Source: Mesotoga infera
Lineage (GTDB): Bacteria > Thermotogota > Thermotogae > Petrotogales > Kosmotogaceae
Length of the DNA stretch: 64,000 bases
Direction: 5' to 3'
Assembly (NCBI RefSeq): GCF_900157305.1
Contig: NZ_LS974202.1
Coordinates: forward strand, 1,860,001-1,924,000
Position 1 is the stretch's first letter, and each line of letters begins with the position of its first letter. The notes beneath the pieces are model-generated. The model had not been told where the DNA came from. It was given only the letters and a program-made list of their open reading frames with translations, and ran no database searches. Both the position numbers and the translations under genes were made by a program. This document shows, piece after piece, positions 24,765 through 34,871 of the stretch.

Positions 24765-25051
24765 CACTCTTTGACTTCTCCGCTCTTCACGTACTTGAGT
24801 TCGTTGACTTTCTTCATTACGCCGAACTTTGAGAGAATAGATCTCGCAGTTTCTGTGGGTTGTGCGCCCTTCATGATCCACTGGACGGCCTTTTCCACAT
24901 CGACGTTAGTCTGCGCTGGATCTCTTATCGGGTCGTAAAATCCCAGCGAGTCTATGTAAGCGCCGTCACGCCTCCTCTGAGAATCCACTACCACTAGTCT
25001 GTAAAAGGGCCTGTTTCTCCTGCCCATTCTGGTGAGTCTTATCTTTACCAT
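24764..25051 (-). CDS. rpsP: 30S ribosomal protein S16
   Basis: 95 residues. [40 protein letters not shown] is the S16 signature. The ATG at 25051 has a GGAGGTGCAGG-type SD. It is second in the ffh operon. Confidence 0.97.
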   Translation of the reverse strand: MVKIRLTRMGRRNRPFYRLVVVDSQRRRDGAYIDSLGFYDPIRDPAQTNVDVEKAVQWIMKGAQPTETARSILSKFGVMKKVNELKYVKSGEVKE

Positions 25052-25085
25052 GTTTTGCCTGCACCTCCTGAGTTGTTTTCACTAT

Positions 25086-26402
25086 TTAAAATGGAAATCC
25101 TTTGATTCCTTTTCTGAGTTTTCCCTTCCTGTTGAACTGTTTCATCATATCTTTCATCTGGTCGTAAGATTTAAGAAGCTTGTTCACGTCCTGTATGGTC
25201 GTGCCACTGCCCCTTGCCACGCGCTGCTTTCTCGAATAATTAAGCAATTTCGGGTTTCTTCTCTCTTTAAGAGTCATAGAATGGATTATGGCCTCGGTTC
25301 TTTTCATGCTCTTTTCGCTGCCGGCTAGATCAACGTCTTTGGGAGCTCCAGGTATCATCTCAAGGATGTCGGCTATTGAACCCATCTTCTTTATCTCTCT
25401 CAGTTGATCCAGAAAGTCCTCGAGGTCGAACTTGTTTTTGAGGAACTTCTCCTCCATTTCCCTTGCCTTTTCCTCGTCGACGTTGGCCTGTATCTTGTCA
25501 ATCAGGGATAGGACGTCGCCCAGGCCTAGTATCCTTCCGGCGACCCTGTCGGGATAGAATACCTCTAGGCCGTCTGGCTTCTCAGAAACACCGATGAACT
25601 TAACGGGTTTTCCAGTTACATGTCTTATAGAGAGAATCACACCACCCCTGGCGTCGCCGTCGAGTTTGGTGACAACAAAACCGGACAGTTCAAGCGCTTC
25701 ATTGAAGGCCTTGGCAGAATTAACGGCGTCCTGACCGGTCATCGCGTCAACCACCATGAGTATTTCGTCGGGCTTCACCAGCGCGGCTATCTCTTTCAAT
25801 TCACTCATCATTGTATCGTCTATGTGTAACCTGCCTGCCGTATCGAGTATCACGACATCGTTGATATTTTTTATCGCCTGTTGCATCGCCTCTTTGACGA
25901 TTACCACAGGGTTCCTGCGATCTCCGGTGAACACCGGAATATCTATTTGTTTTCCTAGCTGGACCAGCTGGTCAATAGCAGCCGGTCTGTAAACGTCTGC
26001 AGCCACCAAAAGAGGCTTCTTGCCTTCTTTTCGAAGGAGAGTTGCAAGTTTTGCCGAGGTGGTCGTTTTACCGCTCCCCTGGAGACCCACCATCATTATC
26101 CTGGCGGGTTGGCTGGATAATCTCAGCGGTGAGGATCTTTCCCCCAGCATGTTTATAAGCTCGTCTCTGACTATTTTTATGAACTGCTGATCCGGTGAAA
26201 AGGATTTCAAAACCTCTTCGCCGAGGGATTTTTCCGTTACACCGTTGATGAACTCTTTCACGACTTTGTAGTTGACGTCGGCTTCCAGGAGTGAAAGCTT
26301 CACCTGTTTTACTGCTTCTTCTATATTTTTCTCGGATATCCTTCCCTTTCCACTTAGCAGCCTGAAAGCTCTGCCAAGTTTATCCTGGAGATTCTCAAAC
26401 AT
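25086..26402 (-). CDS. ffh: Signal recognition particle GTPase Ffh
   Basis: 438 residues in three parts: an N domain (1-85), a G domain with GLQGSGKTTTSAKLA, DTAGRL and TKLDGDARGG, and an M domain (from ~300) with PGAPKDV and the RNA-binding RKQRVARGSGTTIQDVNKLL. It targets membrane proteins co-translationally. It heads the operon that ends with lepB, so targeting and signal-peptide removal share one transcript. SD GGAGGTG lies 6 bases before the ATG. Confidence 0.97.
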   Translation of the reverse strand: MFENLQDKLGRAFRLLSGKGRISEKNIEEAVKQVKLSLLEADVNYKVVKEFINGVTEKSLGEEVLKSFSPDQQFIKIVRDELINMLGERSSPLRLSSQPARIMMVGLQGSGKTTTSAKLATLLRKEGKKPLLVAADVYRPAAIDQLVQLGKQIDIPVFTGDRRNPVVIVKEAMQQAIKNINDVVILDTAGRLHIDDTMMSELKEIAALVKPDEILMVVDAMTGQDAVNSAKAFNEALELSGFVVTKLDGDARGGVILSIRHVTGKPVKFIGVSEKPDGLEVFYPDRVAGRILGLGDVLSLIDKIQANVDEEKAREMEEKFLKNKFDLEDFLDQLREIKKMGSIADILEMIPGAPKDVDLAGSEKSMKRTEAIIHSMTLKERRNPKLLNYSRKQRVARGSGTTIQDVNKLLKSYDQMKDMMKQFNRKGKLRKGIKGFPF

Positions 26403-26643
26403 CCAAACACCTCCGCAGCTTGAAAAGTATACTACGAGGTTCCCTTCGATTGTTTAATTTATACAAACATCGAAGGTGATAATACTCACCTATAATTAAT
26501 TTCTGGTTACTATAATGAAATCAATAAACCTAACTAATCCATAAAATCTTTGGGACGAAGAGAATGCTTTGTATAGATATCAAAACTCCGAATTCTATGA
26601 TCAACGATTAGAAAGCAAATCAGCAGATATGGACTTACTAATT
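26403..26643. other. AT-rich 241-bp intergenic region upstream of ffh, with inverted repeats
   Basis: No gene found. CCTTCGAT (26443-26450) and ATCGAAGG (26469-26476) form an inverted repeat extended by GTTT/AAAC with one bulge. It is followed directly by GGTGA-N6-TCACC (26475-26490). A weak ffh -10, TATACT, lies at 26426-26431 on the minus strand with the first repeat where the -35 should be. TATAAT occurs twice on the plus strand (26491, 26511) with nothing to transcribe. The tdk end has no clear terminator here. Confidence 0.5.
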
Positions 26644-27210
26644 TCATTTATTTGGATTCAGTTTTTTGTAACAATCACGGCAGACTGCTATGTATTTGTC
26701 CATTCCTCCCACGTCGATTTCACTATCAATATGGTTGGAAGTCCTGTGCGTGACTGTCGCGTTGTACTCTCCACACACATGGCAGACCGCTTTCTTCTTC
26801 ACAACTTCGTCGGCTATGGCCATAAGACTGGCCGTTATTGCGAAAGGGCGGTGCTTGTAACTCATATCCAGACCCACGCAGAAGACGTCAATTCCATCGA
26901 AGATTATCTGCTGAACTACCTCCAGCAATTGCGGATCAAAAAAGTTCACTTCGTCTATGAATACGGCATCGAGCCTGCCACTCTCTGCCTCGACAGCCCT
27001 CGTGACTTCGGCAGAGCTTTTTACATTCACCGCGAGAACCTTTTGACCGGTGTGGCTAACAACGTGGTCCGTCGAGTAACGGTTATCTATGAGTGGTTTG
27101 AAGACCTTGATGTTTTTCCTTCCAAGCGTATAGATCTCTACCATCGAGAGGAGCGTTGAGGTCTTTCCCGAATACATGGGTCCCACGACGACCGTAAGCT
27201 TTCCAGCCAT
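26644..27210 (-). CDS. tdk: Thymidine kinase (type II)
   Basis: 188 residues. P-loop GPMYSGKTSTLL at 10-21, FIDEVNFFDPQLL (Walker B and catalytic Glu), the lasso region, and the zinc cysteines CHVCGEYN and CRDCYKKL. It phosphorylates thymidine in salvage. SD AGGAGG. It is the last gene of the long run that starts at tRNA-Lys/infC. Confidence 0.96.
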   Translation of the reverse strand: MAGKLTVVVGPMYSGKTSTLLSMVEIYTLGRKNIKVFKPLIDNRYSTDHVVSHTGQKVLAVNVKSSAEVTRAVEAESGRLDAVFIDEVNFFDPQLLEVVQQIIFDGIDVFCVGLDMSYKHRPFAITASLMAIADEVVKKKAVCHVCGEYNATVTHRTSNHIDSEIDVGGMDKYIAVCRDCYKKLNPNK

Positions 27211-27222
27211 AGACTTACCTCC

Positions 27223-29879
<2,657 letters not shown>

Positions 29880-29891
29880 AAGAAACCCTCC

Positions 29892-30944
29892 TCAGTGTGT
29901 CGATTCGAACATCTTTGCGAGCGAAACATCATACGGTGGTCTTGCTATTCCCTTCTCAGTTATTATGCCTGTGATCATGTTCCAGGGTGTTACGTCGAAC
30001 GCGGGGTTGTAACACTTGACACCTTCCGGCGCGATCCGTATCTCCCCGATGTGAGTGATCTCTCTGTGACTTCTTTCCTCAATAGGTATCTCTTCCCCGT
30101 TATTGCAGGATAGGTCCACGGTGCTCAAAGGGGCAGCTATATAGAAAGGGATTCCGTGCTTCTGAGCAAGTATCGCCAGCGAATACGTTCCGATTTTGTT
30201 GGCCGAATCGCCGTTTGCTGCAATCCTGTCAGCCCCGACAACCACTAGGTTCACGTATCCTTTTTTCATTATCCAGCCGGCCATGTTGTCGCATATTAGA
30301 GTCACATCGATACAAGATTTCATCAATTCCCAGGAGGTCAGTCTGGCCCCCTGAAGGTAAGGGCGCGTCTCGTCAGCATAAACTCTGACTCTCTTTCCCA
30401 TCTCTACTGCTGATCTTATCACTCCCAGAGCCGTTCCATAATCGACGGTGGCGAGGGCACCAGCGTTGCAGTGGGTTAATATTCCGTCGCCATCTCTCAC
30501 GACCGAAGCTCCATTCATCCCGATTGCCATATTAGTGAGTATGTCCTCCCGGGAAATGGCTATCGCCTCTCTTTCGAGTGTTTTTATCAATTCGTCATGA
30601 CTCAGAGAAGGTGTACTGGCAAAAAGCCTTTCCATGCGTTCAAGAGCCCAGAAGAGATTTACCGCGGTCGGTCTGCTTCCGGCCAATCTGTCCTTGACGG
30701 CCTTCATGTGTGCGGCGAGTTCTTCAGGTTTCTTTTTGAATTCCATAGCTCCCAGCACGTAACCGAAAGCTGCACTGGCACCAATGGCTGGCGCGCCTCT
30801 GACCACCATGTCCTTTATTGCGCCATAAACTTCCTCGTGTGTTTTGCATTCTACATAGACTTCCTCGATCGGAAGTTTTCTCTGGTCTATAAATATGACC
30901 CTGTCTTCTCTCCATTCGAGAGTTATGCTCTTGAACCTGGCCAC
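29892..30944 (-). CDS. mtnA: S-methyl-5-thioribose-1-phosphate isomerase (aIF2B-like)
   Basis: 350 residues. MtnA motifs: RGAPAIGASAAFG, ILTHCNAGALATVDYGTALG (catalytic Cys), YADETRPYLQGARLT and VVGADRIAANGDSANKIGTY (catalytic Asp). It acts in methionine salvage, or alternatively in ribose-1,5-bisphosphate-type isomerisation, as for the wider family. No other methionine-salvage gene is visible in the window. GTG at 30944 follows AGAGGGTG, directly after the mrp stop. Confidence 0.92.
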   Translation of the reverse strand: MARFKSITLEWREDRVIFIDQRKLPIEEVYVECKTHEEVYGAIKDMVVRGAPAIGASAAFGYVLGAMEFKKKPEELAAHMKAVKDRLAGSRPTAVNLFWALERMERLFASTPSLSHDELIKTLEREAIAISREDILTNMAIGMNGASVVRDGDGILTHCNAGALATVDYGTALGVIRSAVEMGKRVRVYADETRPYLQGARLTSWELMKSCIDVTLICDNMAGWIMKKGYVNLVVVGADRIAANGDSANKIGTYSLAILAQKHGIPFYIAAPLSTVDLSCNNGEEIPIEERSHREITHIGEIRIAPEGVKCYNPAFDVTPWNMITGIITEKGIARPPYDVSLAKMFESTH

Positions 30945-30946
30945 TA

Positions 30947-31750
30947 CTATTTCACCCTCTGCAAGAGATTGTAGATCATACTCCTGTAGGCTTTCTCCAG
31001 TTGGGAGCCTCTCATATGTGTCACTATTCCCTGGCCGTTGTCGGCCAGTCCCACCAGTCTCGGGTCAAAAGGGAGACTTGCCAGAAGTGGAATGGAGAAG
31101 CTCTCTGAGAGCCTTTTACCGCCACCACTTCCGAAAAGGTCTATTCTTTCGCCGCATTTTGGACAGGTGAGATAGGACATATTCTCCACCAGTCCAAGAA
31201 TCTTTCTGTGCATGGTTTTGACTAGATTGATCGCTCTCTTGACATCCTGGATGGCAACCTCCTGTGGGGTTGTCACTATGAGGGCGCCTACATCGATGAG
31301 AGTCTGAAGAATGGTGAGCGGTTCATCACCGGTACCAGGAGGAGAATCTATGACCAGAAAATCCAGTTCACCCCAGATAACATCTCCGAGGAACTGGTAA
31401 ATAGCCGTGGTCTTCATGGGACCTCTCCAGACCACCGGCGCATCCTCTTCGATGAAGCTGGAGATACTCATGACTTTGAGGTTTGGAAGAACTTCTGGCG
31501 GAAAGATCTGCTCCTCCACGACTTGCGGACTCTTCTTCAGACCGACCATTCTCGAAACGTTGGGGCCGTGCAGATCGATGTCCATCAATCCGGTCTTGTA
31601 CCCTTCATCTGCGAGTGCGAGTGCCAGGTTCACCGCCACTGTGGATTTTCCCACTCCGCCTTTTCCCGACATGACTAGGGTCTTGTTCTTTATGGTTTTG
31701 ACGTTATCAGTTATCTTTTGCATTGTCTGTGCCATTTCTTCTGAGTTCAA
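30947..31750 (-). CDS. Mrp/NBP35-type P-loop ATPase (Fe-S carrier)
   Basis: 267 residues. A deviant Walker A (MSGKGGVGKSTVAVNLALALA) at 28-48 is followed by DIDLHGPN, and the C-terminal CPKCG pair (YLTCPKCGERIDLFG) serves as the Fe-S ligand. ApbC/Mrp proteins insert Fe-S clusters in target proteins. The start is TTG at 31748-31750 with GAGGAGG 7 bases upstream, overlapping the osmC-like stop as TTGA. Confidence 0.92.
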   Translation of the reverse strand: MNSEEMAQTMQKITDNVKTIKNKTLVMSGKGGVGKSTVAVNLALALADEGYKTGLMDIDLHGPNVSRMVGLKKSPQVVEEQIFPPEVLPNLKVMSISSFIEEDAPVVWRGPMKTTAIYQFLGDVIWGELDFLVIDSPPGTGDEPLTILQTLIDVGALIVTTPQEVAIQDVKRAINLVKTMHRKILGLVENMSYLTCPKCGERIDLFGSGGGKRLSESFSIPLLASLPFDPRLVGLADNGQGIVTHMRGSQLEKAYRSMIYNLLQRVK

Positions 31751-32169
31751 GTTTCATCCTCCTCGTATTCGATTTTAAAGGTGATGTCGACAGCCTTCTT
31801 GAGCATGGCCGATACCGAACAATACCTGTCCTGCGAAAGGCTCACGGCTTTCTCGATTTTGTCTTTTGGCAGATCTTTGCCGGCGAAGTGGTAAATTAGC
31901 CCGATTTTCGTGAAGACTCTCGGATGTTCCTGTGCATACTCGCAATTGGCCGATATCCAGTATTTGTAATCCTCCACCTTCATCTTGTTCAGAATAGCCA
32001 CAATATCCATCGAAGTACAGCCCATCAAAGCGGCCAGCACCGTTTCCATCGGTGTCGGGGCTGAACCGTCACCGCCAGAGGTCTCTTTCGCGTCCATATG
32101 AATGTCGTGCCCCGATGGAGTCCTCGCATAGAAGGCCATCTTCCCGATCCGTTTCACTACATAGTCCAT
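31747..32169 (-). CDS. OsmC-family protein
   Basis: 140 residues from MDYVVKRIGK. The two redox cysteines are in MGCTSMD (about residue 50) and DRYCSVSAM (about 115), the OsmC/Ohr layout; these proteins reduce peroxides by thiol chemistry. The specificity (OsmC versus Ohr versus YhfA type) is unclear. The ATG at 32169 is reached through GGAGG, which is fused to the T-run of the rplT terminator. The first 26 codons of the longer frame lie in that terminator and are not coding. Confidence 0.9.
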   Translation of the reverse strand: MDYVVKRIGKMAFYARTPSGHDIHMDAKETSGGDGSAPTPMETVLAALMGCTSMDIVAILNKMKVEDYKYWISANCEYAQEHPRVFTKIGLIYHFAGKDLPKDKIEKAVSLSQDRYCSVSAMLKKAVDITFKIEYEEDET

Positions 32170-32181
32170 CTCGCATCCTCC

Positions 32182-32206
32182 AAAAAAAAGGGGCTTCAAG
32201 CCCCTT
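32182..32206 (-). terminator. Terminator after rplT
   Basis: AAGGGGCTTGAAGCCCCTT on the minus strand is followed by an eight-T run that leads directly into the GGAGG of the osmC-like gene. The structure fits partial termination with read-through. Confidence 0.9.
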
Positions 32207-32210
32207 CCAT

Positions 32211-32570
32211 TCATTTTCCGGCCAAAGTAGATTTGGCCAGTTCGCAATAGTCTTTGAAAGTGTCGAAATCGTTCACCGCCAGGTCGGCCAGCATCTTTCT
32301 GTTTATATTGACTCCGGCTATCTTCAGGCCATGGATGAGATCGTTGTATTTCGTACCGGCCATTCTCGCTCCGGCGTTTATTCTTGTTATCCAGAGTTTT
32401 CTAAAATCTCTTTTCTTTATCTTTCTTCCAGCGTAGGCGTAAACTCCGGATCTAATGTAATACTGTTTGGCCAGCCTGTACCTTCTGCTGAGAGCTCCCC
32501 TGTAACCGCGCGCGGCTTTCAGGTACTTTATCTTCTTTTTCTTAGAATTGACTCCACCTTTTACTCGCAT
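32211..32570 (-). CDS. rplT: 50S ribosomal protein L20
   Basis: 119 residues. MRVKGGVNSKKKKIKYLKAARGYRG is the basic N-terminal tail, and LWITRINAGARMAGTKYNDLIHGLK the globular part. It is needed early in 50S assembly and, in other bacteria, binds its own operon leader. It lies 23 bases after rpmI. Confidence 0.97.
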   Translation of the reverse strand: MRVKGGVNSKKKKIKYLKAARGYRGALSRRYRLAKQYYIRSGVYAYAGRKIKKRDFRKLWITRINAGARMAGTKYNDLIHGLKIAGVNINRKMLADLAVNDFDTFKDYCELAKSTLAGK

Positions 32571-32593
32571 CTAAATACCACCTCTTAATCGGG

Positions 32594-32797
32594 TCAAATG
32601 CCCAGGCTTTTCTTGACTTTCTTTTCGTAGCCGCCTTCGACAACCGTCCAGTTTCTGGCTTCACGTCGGTTGCTCTCGCTCTTCTTGCCAGTGTTATGAC
32701 CAGTACCGGAATGGTTTCTCATGATCTTGCCACTGCCCGTTATTTTGAACCTTTTGGCACTCGCCCTATGCGTCTTCATCTTTACTTTGTTGCTCAT
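32594..32797 (-). CDS. rpmI: 50S ribosomal protein L35
   Basis: 67 residues. KMKTHRASAKRFKITGSGKIMR is the L35 signature. The ATG at 32797 has GGAGG 7 bases upstream and lies inside the last codons of infC (32-base overlap), so its translation is likely coupled to IF3. Confidence 0.96.
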   Translation of the reverse strand: MSNKVKMKTHRASAKRFKITGSGKIMRNHSGTGHNTGKKSESNRREARNWTVVEGGYEKKVKKSLGI

Positions 32798-33332
32798 TCT
32801 CTTTACCTCCTTGAGGAGCTGCCTTTGGCTTGAGTATCATCCACATATCTCTTCCCTCCAGTTTTGGAGGTCTATCGACATCGGAAATCTGCTGGAGCTG
32901 GGTCGAAACTCTGTTGAGGATTTCCTTCCCTTTATCTGAAAAGACGATCTCCCTTCCCCTGAACATTATGACTACCCTTACCTTGTTTCCTTTTTCAAGG
33001 AACTCCTGTATCCTGTTCGTCTTTGTCTGGAAGTCGTGCTCGTCGATCCTTATCCTGAACTTCATCTCTTTAAGCTGTGTCTGCTTGGTCTTCTTTTTGG
33101 CTTCCTTTTTCCTCTTGTCTTTTTCGTACTTGTACTTTCCGTAATCCATTATCCTTGCCACCGGAGGATTGGCGGCTGGAGAAACCAGAACCAGATCCAG
33201 GTTCTTCTCCCTGGCTATCTTCAGGGCTTCTGTCGTAGTGACTACGCCCAGTTGTTCGCCATTAACATCGACTAGTCTAACTGTTCTGGCCACGATTTCA
33301 TTGTTCTTAGGTGTCGAATCACCTTTCGCGAT
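32766..33332 (-). CDS. infC: Translation initiation factor IF-3, apparent AUC start
   Basis: 188 residues. The conserved region NNEIVARTVRLVDVNGEQLGV extends upstream of the only GTG in frame (33293), so the true start must be earlier. The frame closes at a stop 3 codons before ATC at 33330-33332. That ATC has GAGGTG exactly 7 bases upstream and no ATG, GTG or TTG competes. E. coli infC uses AUU, which lets IF3 repress itself; the same logic is inferred here. The C-domain RIRIDEHDFQTK...VVIMFRGREI is standard. The C-terminal tail is Gln/Glu/Asp-rich. Confidence 0.9.
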   Translation of the reverse strand: MAKGDSTPKNNEIVARTVRLVDVNGEQLGVVTTTEALKIAREKNLDLVLVSPAANPPVARIMDYGKYKYEKDKRKKEAKKKTKQTQLKEMKFRIRIDEHDFQTKTNRIQEFLEKGNKVRVVIMFRGREIVFSDKGKEILNRVSTQLQQISDVDRPPKLEGRDMWMILKPKAAPQGGKENEQQSKDEDA

Positions 33333-33455
33333 ACTACATCACCTCTTCAAATAAAAATTGGCGGAATAACCCGCCAAGTCAATAACCTTCAAGGTATTGA
33401 CCCCTCGACCTTAAGGCGGGGGTGGGAGATAAACTCCGCTTAATCTAAACAAAAC
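33333..33455 (-). promoter_or_regulatory. infC-rpmI-rplT leader, probable L20-type attenuator
   Basis: Between tRNA-Lys and infC the RNA can fold in two exclusive ways. In one, TTAAGCGG pairs with CCGCCTTAA (33436-33443 with 33411-33419), leaving the terminator free. In the other, CCCGCC (complement of 33415-33420) pairs with GGCGGG of the terminator stem (complement of 33370-33375) as an antiterminator. A TCAATA...TTATTGA stem lies between them. The layout matches known L20-controlled infC leaders; L20 binding itself is inferred. Confidence 0.7.
33349..33377 (-). terminator. Attenuator terminator upstream of infC
   Basis: On the minus strand TTGGCGG pairs with CCGCCAA around GTTATT and is followed by TTTTTATTT. 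It stands just 5' of the infC SD, so it controls entry into the operon. Confidence 0.85.
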
Positions 33456-33531
33456 TGGTGAGCCGTGCAGGGATCGAACCTGCAACCTATTGATTAAGAA
33501 TCAATCGCTCTGCCTGCTGAGCTAACGGCCC
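33456..33531 (-). tRNA. tRNA-Lys(CUU)
   Basis: 76 nt with encoded CCA (33456-33458). The acceptor GGGCCGT pairs with ACGGCTC (one G-U), the anticodon arm is ATTGA-TTCTTAA-TCAAT with anticodon CTT, and the T-arm is GCAGG-TTCGATC-CCTGC. It is first on the transcript that continues into the infC leader. Confidence 0.97.
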
Positions 33532-33544
33532 ACTGACGTTTTTT

Positions 33545-33573
33545 ATTGTATATCATCGACTCGGTCCTGTCAA
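33545..33573 (-). promoter_or_regulatory. Strong promoter of tRNA-Lys and the infC operon
   Basis: On the minus strand: TTGACA (33568-33573), 17-base spacer, TACAAT (33545-33550). Start of transcription is expected near 33538, a few bases before tRNA-Lys. It is the best consensus promoter in the window. Confidence 0.88.
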
Positions 33574-33581
33574 CCAGTTCT

Positions 33582-34385
33582 TCAACGGTAAAGGTCCTCT
33601 CTCAAGTTCGCGAAGTACCCGTGAGAGTTACCGGACTCTTTGTACCTGTACCTTTCCACCTGATGGATGTCGAGATCTGCCAGACAGAATCCTTCGCCCT
33701 TTCCGCAATCACATATTATCTCGCCCGAAGGCGAAACGATTCTGCTCTCTCCAACCAACTCCATGGAAGGACATCTGCCACTCTGACTTGCCGCCGCGAG
33801 AAAACAACCATTTTCAATGGCTCTGGCACGCGTCGCGATTTCATAGATCTCTCTCCTCTCTTTGCCGAAGGCGAATGGGACTAGCAACACCTGTGCACCT
33901 TCTCTGGAAAGCTTTCTGGATATCTCGGGGAAACCGATCTCGTAGCACATGAGTATCCCGAATTTCACCCCCGCGAAGTCGAAGCTCTTCAGTGCATTAC
34001 CGGGTTTGAAGACGTTTTTCTCGTTACGAAAGAGGTGCGTCTTGTTGTAATATACAGGTTCGTTGTAGGGAAGCATTATCACGGAAGAGTTGTAGAGGTC
34101 CTCTCCAGCCTTGTTGACCATGCCACCGACTATGACTACGTCGTTGTAATCGGAAAGAGCCGAGAGCGTTTCTATGGTTTCTTCCTGCATCTCGATGGCG
34201 TTCTTAATGACTACCTCGTCAGTCCCGTAACCGCTGTTGAACATCTCCGGCAGAAGTACGAGATCCACTTCTTCTTCCACGAGATTCTCGATGTAGTTGA
34301 CGGCTTTTTCGAGGTTTTCACCAGGTTCGTCTGTCTTCGAGTTGAATTGAACTACTCCGATTCTTATTCTCTTTTCTTTACCCAT
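33582..34385 (-). CDS. Carbon-nitrogen hydrolase (nitrilase superfamily)
   Basis: 267 residues with the complete triad: E47 (LLPEMF), K115 (YYNKTHLF) and C147 (ILMCYEIGFPE). These enzymes hydrolyse amides or nitriles. The sequence resembles omega-amidase/N-carbamoyl-type members, and the substrate is unassigned. It follows a small membrane protein gene by 2 bases, with AGGATGG as SD. Its 3' end lies just before the tRNA-Lys promoter. Confidence 0.9.
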   Translation of the reverse strand: MGKEKRIRIGVVQFNSKTDEPGENLEKAVNYIENLVEEEVDLVLLPEMFNSGYGTDEVVIKNAIEMQEETIETLSALSDYNDVVIVGGMVNKAGEDLYNSSVIMLPYNEPVYYNKTHLFRNEKNVFKPGNALKSFDFAGVKFGILMCYEIGFPEISRKLSREGAQVLLVPFAFGKERREIYEIATRARAIENGCFLAAASQSGRCPSMELVGESRIVSPSGEIICDCGKGEGFCLADLDIHQVERYRYKESGNSHGYFANLREDLYR

Positions 34386-34387
34386 GA

Positions 34388-34870
34388 TTATTCCATCCTA
34401 TCCCGTCCGGTGCAGTTTCCTGTAGGTTTCAATATCCTTCTCATATCCTGAAGCGCGACCAGGACCATGAGTGCTCCGGCCAGAAGGATACCTTTCGTTC
34501 CAAGTCTGGCGTATGCGACCTGTGCCAGAGATACAGCTATCAGTGCCCAGTATGCACAGGCGAATGGGATCGAAAGGTTCTTGCTGCGATGAAAGAGACC
34601 ATAAAACCCCGAGATTCCCTGCGCCATAGCCAGTAGAAAGACCTGATCGCCGTACGAAGGCGTCGATACGTTTTGCAAATATCCGAAGATAAGCAGTGCG
34701 TAAAACAGAACGAACGTGAGATTCTGGATTCGACTCACTCTTTGACTTTCTCTACCTAGCAACACACCGGTGACCATCACCGCCGAGGTTATAAATCCTC
34801 GAAGCAATCCATGGCCCATGATCGGCATCAGAAAGAGGGGGATCAAAGAGAAAACTATTCTGTAGAGCAT
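34388..34870 (-). CDS. Hypothetical membrane protein, about five TM segments
   Basis: 160 residues, mostly hydrophobic, with segments near 5-20, 25-40, 50-65, 75-92 and 100-145, then a basic tail (MRRILKPTGNCTGRDRME). I recognise no family. It lies between a TPR protein and a nitrilase on one strand with gaps of 1-2 bases, so it is in an operon. The SD is weak. Confidence 0.7.
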   Translation of the reverse strand: MLYRIVFSLIPLFLMPIMGHGLLRGFITSAVMVTGVLLGRESQRVSRIQNLTFVLFYALLIFGYLQNVSTPSYGDQVFLLAMAQGISGFYGLFHRSKNLSIPFACAYWALIAVSLAQVAYARLGTKGILLAGALMVLVALQDMRRILKPTGNCTGRDRME

Positions 34871-34871
34871 T

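Noticed and set aside
24765-24881. N-terminal extension of khpA
   Set aside because: It overlaps rpsP, is Arg-rich and is absent from the family.
26491-26516. Two plus-strand TATAAT boxes in the ffh-tdk intergenic region
   Set aside because: No gene or structured RNA follows on that strand; AT-rich sequence makes them likely by chance.
26569-27159. 196-residue plus-strand open frame antisense to tdk
   Set aside because: No SD, no recognisable domain, and tdk on the other strand is unambiguous.
33245-33293. GTG at 33293 as the infC start
   Set aside because: It would cut into the conserved IF3 N-terminal motif and has no SD; the upstream ATC fits better.
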